From Ciona intestinalis (Eukaryota > Chordata > Ascidiacea > Phlebobranchia > Cionidae): DNA of 64,000 nt. The position numbers and the translations under genes were made by a program. This document shows, piece after piece, positions 12,930 to 24,181 of this stretch (the stretch's first letter is position 1; every line of letters starts with the position of its first letter). The stretch is taken from contig NC_020173.2 of the NCBI RefSeq assembly GCF_000224145.3, forward strand, positions 304,005-368,004. Reading direction: 5' to 3'. The notes beneath the pieces are model-generated. The model was given only the letters and a program-made list of their open reading frames with translations. It had not been told where the DNA came from and made no database searches.

Positions 12930-15900
12930 GAAAATTTATTCCTATTAATCACGCGTGTTGTTGCGCCACTAAAGCCACTACGAAAGCTGCGGTTCGTTAG
13001 AATATATATATAACGTCCAATATATTCGTTGGAATATATATATAAATGTCAAAAATGCTGGTAATATTTAAGTTGTAACAAATTCCGCTCTTTTTATCAA
13101 TGTTAAATTTGTATGGAACTAGTATACAGTACCAGCATGGTGTATGATGGGATAGCGTTTGCGAATAATCTTATATTTTTCAATCGCATTTTGAACAATT
13201 AACAATAACGCTCTTTTAGAGTCGTTAGGACACTCTTAAAAAAATTGTAACTATTTTTGTTTACCAAATGGGACAAGAAAAGAAAGTTAAAACATATCCA
13301 TTTTACCACACCTTACTATGAAAGTTTTGTATATCTGGAATGGCCAAAAGCGATAGTTCGGACGTTGCGTAACTTTTAGTTCAAATATTGTGTTTCTCAA
13401 TGCTTTTTTTGATCTTTTAAATTTGTTTTTGTGGTATACGACTCCAATGTAGGAGAGTTAAAATCTATAGTGGTTTGTAAAGCGTGCTGATGGGCCTGGT
13501 AGCAATTTGCTTATACGTGGCTGTGTATATACGTAGCTCGTACCATAATGAATGCTTTGTGTTAAATTTACTTTTCTATAAGGCTAAAACGAATCAAATA
13601 ACAGTATACCGCAATAGGAAGTTCCTTTCGTAAAAGTGAAGCTTCCACACATTGGAAAGCACGCCCGATCAGATAACCTTACGGCCATATACTGCAAAAT
13701 ATACTAAAATGCACCTAATAAAAAACAAACTTTACTCTATTATAAATGCTGTATTTATTATATACTAAGCTACGTCTTGGTCAATACTCTTGCGTTTTAA
13801 ATGCGAGTTTAGGGTCGTTCAGTAAAAGCAGAAATTTATCATCATAACGATTCAATAAAGCAACAATAAAGTGAACTAAACCTTTTGAAAATCGTAAAGA
13901 TCCCGTATATTGCAGCATGCTATAAAGACTACGAATCAAATTTACCAACAGTCAATATTTTATGGTTTCAAGATCAGACCTGACTCATATTTACGAGAAA
14001 ATAAACAATGTTTACAATAAGTTCTTCGTACTGCGTCCTAACTTTAAACTATAAATTACGCAACTGAAACTTCATACCGAGGGAAGTGAGTGGTGGTGTT
14101 CAGCCTGGTGATGAGTTAAATGACATTATATTCGTATAAAAGAAGCAAAATACCCAGCTCGGCTTCTACGGCAATTAGTTGTAGCCTATAGTATAAGAGT
14201 AGGGGTAGCATGGGATATGTGGCAAGATGGAACACATGTTTTATTATTCACAGATTGTTTCCTAACGATGTTCTTTTGGTTCGCAGTTTAATCGTATATC
14301 ACAGCCCACTTTACTAATCTTCCACTCTTGCTCTGTTAGTTTAATAACTGCTATGACTTGAAAAAGAAACAGTATAGCATACTTTCTCACATAACATATA
14401 GACTTATATACAGCATACACTTTACTACTGAACATAGCATTCGACGTAATATTAGTTTATAAGTTGACAATGTATTAAAATAACTGCATACACTACGGCA
14501 AAATAGTTAACCACGAGACGCGACAACCAATTAATGTAGGACACGCTGGGGGCTCCAGATGAGACGCAAATCTTGAAGTAAAAAAGGCGGATCTTTCATA
14601 TCAAACCGCGATTAAAAAAGATGCCAGTATTTAATCAATAAACACAGCTAAATTAAAACTGTGTCTTGACCGTATACATAAAGAAACATATAAACCAATC
14701 CACCTGATTAGCACATCCACTTTTAAACGATCCGCTACTTTGAGGTCTGGAGGCTCATTTCCCTGGCCTATACTATACCGTCATATTTTTCTTGTTTGTC
14801 AAGTAGAAACAGCATGAATCTATCGGTTGAGTAACAACTGTGGAGTTCGGACCACTATTACCCATACCGTTGTACCATTAGTTCTGATACCCGTACCCGC
14901 CCCCCATTGGTGTGTCGAATCTCCCTATTTTTACTAGAAGTACCTTCGCGTTAACCAGCGACCCAGTAACCTATGTTTCGAACGTTGCAGCCATTCTCAT
15001 TGATAGTCATTTTACTGAGCTGTTTTGTAATAGCTGTTTGTAGTTCATGCGTTTTTATATCTGACAGCTGCATTGCATGTAACCAAAGTCCCTATATCGG
15101 CGTCAGCAACTGCGTCTTGTCCAAGGACACATACGCGCACAATGGTAGCAACGACGGGGCTTGACACCGAAGTTCTAGGTTAGAGGCAGGCTCGCTTACC
15201 AACTGTACCACGGCGTCGTACATTAAACGCCACCCAGTTCCTATATTTAAATCAGTGTGCATTTAATTGACAAACATTTAAGTTTTTAACCAATAGTGAC
15301 TTAATTAATGGATCTTAGCAAAATCCATACGACTCGACTGTTTCAACAATATTCTAAAACGACAGTAGGCTATTTTAAAAATAGTCTAATATTCTAAAAG
15401 TTGTTGGAGATTTTAAAACATCAAAGCTTGACGCTGCCACTGTTCTGGTGTATGTGTTCTTGTCTTGGGCACAGTTTTTGTAAGAAAATTCTCAATGGTA
15501 ATTGCCCCAACCTTGTGACTTATAGCTGTTTAAAATTGTTAAATATACAATTGCACAATCCCCACAAAGTTACATGTGTGGACATTTGGTAACTCCTAAG
15601 CAGTCACAAAGTGTATGAAACAGAACATTCATGTTGTAAACAACTGTGGTTGGCCCCCTAGGCGAGGACAAATCTGTTAAAACTCGTTTGTTTATCCTTA
15701 AAGGTAAATACGGTCTTGGGTGATAATGTGACCACAGTTAACCTTCTAATGTAATGTCTGTCACTAATCACAGTAATTACTGAACAGTTTTTGTATTAAT
15801 TATAAAACCAATTTAGGAATTTTGGAAAAGTTTAACAGGCTTCAGAGTGAAATTGCAGTTTAAGTTTTTTATCTGAGTATTAAAATCAACTATTAAAAGC

Positions 15901-16084
15901 GTTTCATCTACAACAAGCCATGTTGAGTAAGAATTGATAGTTTTAAGAAACTGGCAACAAGCCTCTTGAGTATGAATTGAAAGTTTCAAGAAACTGGCAT
16001 ACATAGTATAAAAAACCCTCAATGGGTGACATCACAATTAGAAATTTGTGAAAAGAGGAAATTGTATTTCGTGCAGTTTGTTTT
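12930..16084. other. Intergenic region with repeat debris
   Basis: About 3.1 kb with no supported gene. It holds a SINE copy (15091-15218). Near 14198-14260 a GGGGTAGCATGGGA-like stretch resembles the ends of the inverted-repeat family seen at 62556. The small open frames here lack splice support and recognisable domains. Confidence 0.5.
15091..15218 (-). repeat. tRNA-derived SINE copy
   Basis: On the minus strand this copy starts near GACGCCGTGGTACAGTTGG (box A-like) and carries GGTGTCAAGCCCC at the box B position. It ends with GTGTCCTTGGACAAGACGC, matching the tail of the copy at 8013-8153. It is diverged and probably not transcribed. Confidence 0.72.
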
Positions 16085-16579
16085 TCAACGACGTCTTCTG
16101 CCTCCTGTGCCGAACCTTGATTTTCGCGCAGCTGGCGGCTTTACAAACGCCCAATCAACAGCTAACTTCTCATTGTACAGATCATATCCATTCATAGCAT
16201 CCAGAGCAGCCTGTGCTTCTTTGTATGTTTCATACTCAACCAGAGCATAACCTTTGATGTACCCAGTACGACGATCCAAATTTAAATGAAGATTCTTCAG
16301 CTCCCCATATTCTCCGAATGCATCATATAGATCTTCTTCCTTTGCTTCTTCATGAATCCCAGTGACAAAAAGGATCCATCCTTCAACAGATCGCTGAGGA
16401 CCAACCCCATCATCTACTTCCATTATGTCATAATCCATCTCTTCCCTGTGAGCATTAGATGCATCACCAAGACCTCTTCCTTTTCTTCGCTTAGCTTTAT
16501 CTTTTAACTTTTCGACTCCCAAATCTCCTTCATCCTCAAAATCTTCATCCCCCTCATGCAAATCCAAAACATCTGACAT
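16085..16579 (-). CDS. RBM8A: RNA-binding protein 8A (Y14), exon junction complex core
   Basis: Single-exon gene for a 164-residue protein. Y14 pairs with MAGO and sits in the exon junction complex deposited upstream of spliced junctions, acting in mRNA export, localisation and nonsense-mediated decay. The start MSDVLDLHE matches the family. A basic stretch [11 protein letters not shown] follows, then the linker [15 protein letters not shown], then one RRM (about residues 70-148) with RNP-like segments [13 protein letters not shown] and GYALVEYET, and a basic Arg-rich tail (GTGGRRRR). The length is close to the 174 residues of the human protein, and no frameshift or stop interrupts it. The absence of introns is unusual for this gene, but nothing looks decayed, so I call it functional. 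No obvious poly(A) tract marks it as a recent retrocopy. Confidence 0.96.
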   Translation of the reverse strand: MSDVLDLHEGDEDFEDEGDLGVEKLKDKAKRRKGRGLGDASNAHREEMDYDIMEVDDGVGPQRSVEGWILFVTGIHEEAKEEDLYDAFGEYGELKNLHLNLDRRTGYIKGYALVEYETYKEAQAALDAMNGYDLYNEKLAVDWAFVKPPAARKSRFGTGGRRRR

Positions 16580-18004
16580 TTTTATTTTTGTAGTATAAAC
16601 AAACTACCGATAACCTGCGTTTAATATTTGAATAAACAGGGCAAATAGATGCTTTGAAATAATTATAGGACTTAAAGTTCAAAAATACGTGGCACAAGCC
16701 ACCAATGACTGAACTTATTAAGACGATCATACCATATACAGGAACTAGTAATTACCATCAGAAAACCTTAGAAGTTTATAAAAACAACAGTACCGTCAGA
16801 GTTGATTTTGGCTTTACAATATTTTTAACACGTTTACAGAATTATACAAAGCAGTTTCAAAACTCGTTCTGGCTCGCTCGCTTCTCCGTAGTTTCAGAAA
16901 TGTTGCTGCCAAGTCATGTTACTAATAAGGGAAGAACGCGGCGCCATTATCAACATAGACATAGAAACCTCATAGCATAGTCATATAATCACAAGAGATC
17001 ACATATCTAATGCGTGAGCACGGTATAAACTGATCAGCATTGTATTAATTAACCCTATTACTACAACGGTCGACTGAGATCGATCAAAAACAAATCAAAA
17101 GTAACCAACAAAGCGGGTTCTAGTCGCCATTGGTGACTGTGGAGCAGCAGTAGATAGAATGCATTTATTCGTGTATTATAACTCATTAAACTTAATACGT
17201 ATAAGGCTTGAAAGTTTGGTAAAGAATATGTGTAAATACGCTTTGAACAACTCCTGTACCATGTGTTGACAAGTAAACTTACACTAGTTAACCTTGTCGT
17301 CGCTTAAAGACGTTTGTTTTTGTGAATTTAGATAAACCGTAATCACGCAGTATTATAGGTAATGTTAGAAGTTAATATTATTCATATTGTGGCGACTGCA
17401 TAATGATTTATTGCGAGCGCTAAACTAAAAGAGCGAAGAAACGAGAGACGCGGTGTTTATACCGAAGATAACGATATGAAAAAGGCACTTGTCAACGCTT
17501 CGGTGCACACGCGCTAATTATGTGGTTTTAAATCTGAAAATGTAGTCTAAAAATTATAAAAATATAATATGATTTGATTTCAATCAAGAGATTAAAGAAT
17601 AAATGCTAGAATTAAAAATTGAGGTAAGTGCGGAAAAAAGTCGTCCAAAAAAACAACAAGAACAACTGTTCGGCGAAAATGGATCTATATGACCACTACC
17701 ATGCTCAATAAATTATTTGGCACAGACCGTTTAAATTCTATTTATATGATAACTTAAAGTCTTAAACAAAAATACCAACTAATGTACGGATCATCCGCAT
17801 ATTTATAGTATTGGTTTGCATGTTTAAAAAATGTTTTGAACGTGAATGTATTGAAAAATAGCAAAAAAATACGATATAATGTTAGCTTAATAGCAGAGCC
17901 GGGATATACGGACTCTGCTTAATCATGGAACATTACTTTGTTGAGAGTTAATTTGACTTCGTCCAACACATATTGAAAACGTATGCGAAGATTATAATAA
18001 ATGC
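16580..18004. other. Intergenic region between RBM8A and TYRP
   Basis: This 1.4 kb lies between two divergent genes. I find no open frame with splice or domain support. It presumably contains the RBM8A promoter and distal control of the pigment gene. Confidence 0.45.
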
Positions 18005-18010
18005 TAATCC
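18005..18010 (+). promoter_or_regulatory. Otx-type TAATCC site upstream of TYRP
   Basis: TAATCC is the K50 homeodomain (Otx) core and lies about 260 bases before the TYRP ATG. Otx is reported to activate ascidian tyrosinase-family genes directly in the sensory vesicle. A 6-mer occurs often by chance, so this is only a candidate. Confidence 0.35.
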
Positions 18011-18152
18011 ATTTCATAAATCACGAGTCACGTCCTGCTTCTTAAATCCTGACGATACGGCCAAGCAGCGAACCTAATAATGCATAGATAAATTAATCGC
18101 CCTTGTACGAGTTTAATACAGGAAGCTGAAGGCTAACTTTTGAGAAGCTTAT

Positions 18153-18160
18153 TCACGTGA
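18153..18160 (+). promoter_or_regulatory. TCACGTGA E-box (MITF/TFE-type) in the TYRP promoter
   Basis: The perfect palindrome TCACGTGA lies 36 bases upstream of the TATA box and about 104 before the ATG. MITF binds TCATGTGA and TCACGTGA boxes in vertebrate TYR, TYRP1 and DCT promoters. The position and gene identity make it a likely functional site. Confidence 0.65.
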
Positions 18161-18195
18161 TACTTTGATGCCTTTTTTCCAAGTTGCCACATTAG

Positions 18196-18203
18196 TATAA
18201 AAA
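18196..18203 (+). promoter_or_regulatory. TATA box of TYRP
   Basis: TATAAAAA at 61-68 bases before the ATG predicts transcription start near 18226-18232, leaving a short 5' UTR of roughly 30-40 bases. Confidence 0.65.
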
Positions 18204-18263
18204 CACTTAGCGAAACCAAGCATACATCTATTTCTTCGTTCTCAATTCATATACCAGAACAGG

Positions 18264-21200
18264 ATGAACTCAACAGGAAAGTTTATTGCAATGGCTATGG
18301 TGACAGTGCTGGCTTCGGTTCCTTATGTGTATGCACAGTTTCCTCGTGTCTGTGCAACACTGGAAGCCATCGAAGCCCACCAGTGTTGTCCGTTTCTCAG
18401 CGGAAACGGCTCCAGATGTGGAGAAGAGGAAGGGAGAGGAAGTTGTGTTGATATAAAGATAGATGATTTGCCACACGGTCAGCAATACGTTTTGGTTGGC
18501 ATTGACGACAGGGAACGGTGGCCGGAGCGTTTCTTTAACAGGTAGGCTATTTGGGGGAAAACATGTGATTAGCACAGTGGGTGCAACAGCAACACTTTGG
18601 GTGCAACTGCCACGCTTTTTAATTAACACTCTATCCAAAACTTTTTTCATAGCGTGTTACTATTGTGTTTCTGTTAATTCCCTTCTCTTCGTTCTTTAAA
18701 TAACATGACCTTTGCTTTTGTTTTCGAAGAGATATAAACAACAATTATGTTAATGGTTTGTTATGCTTAAGTTTTAATGAGCAGGGTAATCTTCATTGCT
18801 GAACAAAACAGTTGTACATTTAAGCCACCATAACTATTTGTGTAATTTCGATTCTATGTAAGAACACAGTTCAAAGTTTGTAACGAAACATGATTTTTTC
18901 CCAATTTAGGTCTTGCGTGTGTAACAGTAATTACGGAGGGTTCGATTGTTCCGGATGCAAACCTGGATGGCAGGGGGAAGATTGCTCTCAACAGCGTCCT
19001 CCAGTGATTCGACAAAACATTATGAACATGACTCAAGAAGAACGAGAGACTTTTCTCGACGTTTTGGATCTTTCAAAAAGCATTCCACATCCAGATTACG
19101 TCGTAGCACAAGACCATTACAGGTAGACCTCTTTACAATATAAACTGCGTCACGAGTTTAGCAGCATCGATGTTTAATTTTTTGATAATCGCTTGCTCAT
19201 AAAACTCTAGAAATCTAGTGGCGGAAAATGCAACCGAGCCGAATTTCATCAACATAACTATTTACGATTTGTTCGTCTGGGTTCATTACTATTCTGTACG
19301 TGATACTTTGCTCGGACCCGGCCAAGCATACACTGCCATTGACTTCTCGCACGAAGGACCTGCCTTTCTTACTTGGCATAGAATGCATCTGATGGGACTT
19401 GAAAATGACCTACAGGTCTTGTCCAATGACCCAACTTTTGCTCTCCCGTACTGGGACTTCGCAATTGGAGGTATGTTGTAATCGAACTAATGTGTACACA
19501 GTCTTTCGGTAATTATTGCCACAATCTATTTTAAGTTATATATCGCCACTTATGTATAGTAGGGGAGGTATTTGGTAGTAGACAAAGAACGTTCAAAGAA
19601 TTATAAAACCGTATTTTCACGACTCCCATAGAGTGTTAGTACCTGTTTTAAACAAGATCGGGATATTTGGATATTATATATGCTAAATATTTTCCACCTT
19701 ACCCCACAGTACTCTATATAGATTATACTATTTCCTTTGCTGCCCATTGCTGTTTTTACCAACAGTATTTAATTTAACGTATATAGGTTCTGAGTGTGAC
19801 GTGTGTACTGATGATATCCTTGGTGGACAGAATCCGAATGACCCAACATTTCTAGGCCCTAACTCTACATTCGCCGACTGGGAAGTAGTGTGTCTTAGTT
19901 TGGATTGGTTTAACGACAATATTAAGTTGTGCAACGGAACCTTTGAAGGTATGTACTTCCAAGGTTATTGATGATTTATTATTTGAGAATAGGAATAACC
20001 CACGGAATGATATAACAGGGCCCATTCGCCGAAACCCCGGGGGAAACATCGATCGACCTGCGGTACAAACGCTTCCAGCAACTGAGGACGTCATCAAATG
20101 TTTGCAAGTTGACGAATACGATACCTTCCCATATTTTTCTGATTCAGACAACAGCTTTAGAAATGCACTCGAAGGTGCGTTAAGAATGCACACAAATGGT
20201 TATACAGAGTGGACCCTTAAGTACACATTGCCCAATACTTTTTAAATCAAATTTTATGGGTTTTTGGGTTATACAATGAATTATTATAATTGCATCTTCA
20301 TTACATTTGACAACAGTTCAAAGAAATATATTAAAACACGCGAGGTATTCGCACAACAAGTATATTTTAGAAATTCGAAAACAATTGGGGGAAGACGGGA
20401 CAGTTTAAAATCATTGTAATTTCTGATATTCAATTTATTTTTAGAAATACACGTAAATACAACGAAATAATATTGCCCGCTCTAAAAATGGAGTTTTTTT
20501 TCTCCTGCTAGTTTTCGTCACCATTAGCCTATACAGTAGCCTATATGTTATTGGTATTTATAAAAAATCATATTAGGAAATATAGTGTTTATATGTGCTA
20601 ACGGTATCTCAATTTACCCCACAATACTTTAGTAACCTTTTTAACATATTGATTGCAGGTTACTCAGAAACTGACGGTGAATTTGAAATAGGCGTACGAA
20701 CTCTACATAATCTTGCACATTTGTTCTTGAACGGAACGGGAGGGATGACCCACGCATCAGCTAACGATCCTGTCTTTGTTCTTCTTCATACTTTTACTGA
20801 CGCCATATTCGATGAATGGATGAAGAGGTATAGATCACGGAAAATCGTGATTGGAGCAATAAATTAGAATAAATGGACTATACCGCAGTAAAAACCATTA
20901 TTAACGCATTAATAAAACGCGCTCATCACTCGCGTTGACCTAATAAGCTGGCATATAGCTTATTTGAAGATTTTGTCTTCAAAATTAAACCATAACGTTT
21001 GATGTTTATAGGTCGAATGCAACCGTGGCAGACTTTCCTGAAGAAAATGCACCGATTGGACACAACCTTGACTTTAATATGGTTCCGTTCTTTCCCCCAG
21101 TCACCAGTCGAAATATGTTCGTTCCATCAGAACAACTCGGTTACAGTTATGCTGTCCAATTCCCAGGTCAGTTGAGTGACTTTAAGCCACAAATACTAAG

Positions 21201-21625
21201 TAATAGACAAAGACGGTATGTTACACCAATATGTACGAACGGTTTCTCAAACATAACCGCAAAAATAAAATGATCTGGTGCTATACGAAAACGTAACCAA
21301 CAAAAAATAATATAAAATGTACAATAACTGTAGTTTGCTTTACACTAGCGCAGTGGGAAAACGACAGTCCTTATAACACCGGATCTACGGCCCATTATGA
21401 GCATAATAGCACAGACCAAACGACTAAATATCTAATCACTTTTCAGAGGCTTCCACAGCTGAGCAAACATCACCATTTACTTGGGCAATGGTGGGAATAT
21501 CTGCATTCGTTGCTCTGAATGTGGTGGTTGGTTTGCTTGTGTGGTCGATTCGTTACCGCAGTCGCAAACGTTACGAGGATTTATCTCTCGTCCAAGACAA
21601 CAATGGAATTCATTACCGGGCTTAA
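18264..21625 (+). CDS. TYRP: Tyrosinase-related protein (TYRP1/DCT subfamily)
   Basis: Eight exons (18264-18541, 18910-19122, 19211-19470, 19787-19948, 20019-20174, 20659-20827, 21012-21166, 21447-21625) join in perfect phase to 523 residues. These melanosomal type I membrane proteins act downstream of tyrosinase in eumelanin synthesis. Visible in order: signal peptide (to about residue 24), a Cys-rich EGF-like region ([16 protein letters not shown]), the CuA site ([10 protein letters not shown] and [15 protein letters not shown]), [20 protein letters not shown], the CuB site ([11 protein letters not shown] and [13 protein letters not shown]), a membrane segment ([20 protein letters not shown]) and a short basic tail with YEDLSLV. 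At CuB the residue before the third His is Leu (LH), as in TYRP1 and DCT, whereas tyrosinase has HH. The length fits the family. Introns 3 and 5 carry old inverted-repeat element copies. Poly(A) signal at 21675. Which ascidian TYRP paralogue this is remains unassigned. Confidence 0.96.
19555..19720. mobile_element. Degenerate inverted-repeat (MITE-like) element, TYRP intron 3
   Basis: The left end TATAGTAGGGGAGG and right end TTACCCCACAGTACTCTATA are an imperfect inverted pair. The interior (AGAATTATAAAACCG, then TTTTCACGACTCCCAT) matches the interiors of the copies at 31738-31862 and 62556-62755. It lies wholly within an intron. Confidence 0.65.
20386..20530. mobile_element. Fragment of inverted-repeat element, TYRP intron 5
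   Basis: GGGGGAAGACGGGACAG resembles the family terminus. Downstream, TTAGAAATACACG followed by ACGAAATAATATTG is shared with the longer element at 47013-47402. Only part of the element is recognisable. Confidence 0.5.
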
Positions 21626-21674
21626 TTGCCCGTATTAGCCGCATGTAACCCTTTTGTCTTTTATATCAAGCAAT

Positions 21675-21680
21675 AATAAA
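21675..21680 (+). terminator. AATAAA poly(A) signal of TYRP
   Basis: AATAAA begins 50 bases after the TYRP stop. The convergent BRCA2-like gene ends about 240 bases further on, so the two 3' ends are tightly packed. Confidence 0.7.
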
Positions 21681-21916
21681 TTACGTTATACAACCCTTTA
21701 ACGTGCTTTTTTGCAAAAAACTCATTTCCCAGATCCAACACTCTGCATGAATCTGGTTATAACCCATTTAGCCTTAATTTGACATACAATACCGACACAT
21801 ATGTGAGTAAAACAACCCAAATACCCAAGGAAACACACCAAACACTATAAATAAGAAAGTATATTAAAATGTTTGAAAAGAACAAATCGAAAGTAATACA
21901 TGAAACAACATAAAAG

Positions 21917-24072
21917 TTAAGAACTTTCCAGTAACTCCAGCGCATTGAGTAAACTTTCATCAGACATAAAAATCTGACTTTCTTGTTCAAATTTAACACC
22001 AAGTTGTTTCTTTTTTGGAATACTTGAAGGTGTAAAGGAAGAAGGGTTAGTAGCATGTGCTGGTACGGAGGATTCATCAGGAGAAGTACTTCTTTTGGGG
22101 TAAATAAGTTTCTTTCTGGGTGGTTTGTAAGAGCTGTTTCCCTTCATTGCTTTAATACATACACCTGGAAAGCTGTGTTTAAACAATGATGGGTTAGGAG
22201 CATAATCTGAAGGTGTTGTTGCAGAATATTTAGCATTTTCTTTTTCAGCACCATTTTCATCGATCACATGTTTGGCTTTTTCCAGTGCTGCATGCGATAC
22301 GCTTAAGTTTTTTTGGCTTGCAGTTTTAAATCCAACAACTGTACTGTTTACTACTGGAAAACTTTGGTTGCAGGCTTCTTTAGCACATGTACTCGGTTTT
22401 GCAATGTGATACTCCGAAGCTTTCATTGACATAAAACTTGTTCCACTTACTTTTTCACCACACACATCTTCCTCTATTAATCTTTGTGCTTTGGCTAATG
22501 CTTCAGAAGAAACACTCAATGGCTTATTGCTTGCCGTTATGAAGCTTACAGCTGGAACAGTTCTAACAAAACCAGCGTTAATAGTTGCTCTAGCCGTTTC
22601 TGGCACAAATCTTTTGCTAGTTACAGAATTGGTTTTGGAAACCTCTTTAATTATCGTTGTTGAAGGGTGTGCAACATTTGTGTCTTTGACAATAGACTGA
22701 TTATGGTTGTTCATCATTTTATTAGCTTTGGAGAATGATTCATGAGACACAGTCAGTGCTTTATTACTTGCAGTTTTAAAACCGACTGTAAATTGAGCTG
22801 TTGATCCAGCTATGACAGGAGATGCTGTTGCACAATGTGCAGACAGTTTTTCTGCAATTGGAGTTTTCATTATTGTTGCAGCATTATTTTTTTCCGTGCT
22901 TTTAGCATCAGTATTCTCAGATGGGTCCAAAAGCAACTTTTCAAACGGTTTTAACGATTTTGCTATCACACTAATCTCTTTGTGACTTGCAGTTTTACAT
23001 CCCACAACTGAAACAGCTTTTAAACATTTTGAATACCTATCAGTATCACTATAATCGGACTTGTATTCTGGTTGTACACATTCCCATTTTTGAGGAGGAA
23101 CAACAGTGTTTTTAATATTTATATTTTGAGGTAATTTGGTACAGTTTTCATGATTAGATACTGAAATCACTTTTTGTACATTTTCCAATGATTTTGAGGT
23201 ACTCTGTATTTCTTTATTGTTAGCTGATTTGAAGCCTGTAGTTTTTACAACCAGGTGATTAGAACTGCAGTTTTCAATTGTTGGACTGCTTTCCTTTTGT
23301 TGCTTTTCATAAAGTTCGGCAATTCTAAGCAGCTCTTCATCACTGTCACCGTCATGGTTCATTTCCTGTTTAGTACACTCCATAAACTGCTCACCATTTG
23401 GTGTTTTAACTTTAGTTATGGCTGATTTAAGTGGAGTCATGCTTGAGGATAATTTGTCCGCTGTGCAGCTATCACTTTTAAAATTATCTCTTTGAAGAAA
23501 AGTTTTATTTAATGCTTTATTTTGTGAAGGTATTTGTTGTTGCAAATTGTCTCTTTTATTCGCAAATTTTAAAGGTGTGTTGTTCCACTTGTTCTTAACC
23601 CATGGGTTAAATTCAGATTTTTCATGTATCAGTTTAATCTTTTTAGAAGTTTCCGAACTCCAACGCCTTAGTACATCTTTAGAATCACAAGCCAAACTGG
23701 TCACGCACCCATCCGATTTTCGCTTCAACATATTCTGCTTTATTTGAGGCTCTTTTAACGGAGTATGTTTAACAATAGCATGCTTTGAGGAATCTGCATA
23801 TGCTTCTGATTTTTCATGATTCTCCTTCCCAATAACTGCAGTTACATTATTACCACCCTCCGGTACTGATAAAAGGTCAGGAATGTGTAAACTGTAAATT
23901 AAGTTTCCTTGGATTAATCAACTGCAACATCTAGTCATCTACCAAGTAGAATGTTACAACTCATACCTATTTGTGTTTAGTGCTTTATCAGAATCCTTGG
24001 TTTCCTTTTCAAGGACATTTTCCTTCCATTGCGATAAAATATTAAGCCAATCCGCAGACGTTGATCCTAAGG
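21917..24072 (-). CDS. BRCA2: BRCA2-like protein: PALB2-type motif, five BRC repeats, no OB-fold domain (5' exon missing)
   Basis: BRCA2 loads RAD51 onto single-stranded DNA in homologous recombination. Exons 23967-24072 and 21917-23891 join in phase and encode about 693 residues. The first begins in phase 1, so a further upstream coding exon exists that I could not place. That exon encodes LGSTSADWLNILSQW, matching the human PALB2-binding segment around LNWFEELS. The large exon has five BRC repeats (23159-23239, 22925-23005, 22706-22786, 22469-22549, 22256-22336), typified by VGFKTASNKALTVSHESF. Repeat 2 has Cys for the Phe of the FxxA motif. The C terminus has YKPPRKK, a TSP site and SDESLLNALELLES, resembling the human C-terminal RAD51-binding region, then a stop. 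The helical and OB-fold DNA-binding domain is absent, and the TYRP 3' end follows within 240 bases. Short BRCA2 forms without this domain are known in insects. Confidence 0.9.
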
Positions 24073-24172
24073 CTGCAGAAACACTTATTTTTTGTTTTCT
24101 TATTCAATATTAAACTGACTAGTGATTACTGTACTGGTTAAAATAATTAACATGTCAAAATGACCAAAAAGG

Positions 24173-24181
24173 CAAAACAGC
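24173..24181. repeat. Target-site duplication, left copy
   Basis: CAAAACAGC is repeated exactly at 25119-25127 and flanks the element between them. Nine bases is within the 8-11 typical of Mutator-like elements. Confidence 0.85.

Noticed and set aside
16705-16980. 91-codon plus-strand ORF upstream of RBM8A
   Set aside because: No recognisable domain or splice context; likely chance.
22491-22700. Plus-strand ORF in the BRCA2-like exon
   Set aside because: Antisense of BRC repeats; the minus frame has recognisable motifs and is far longer.
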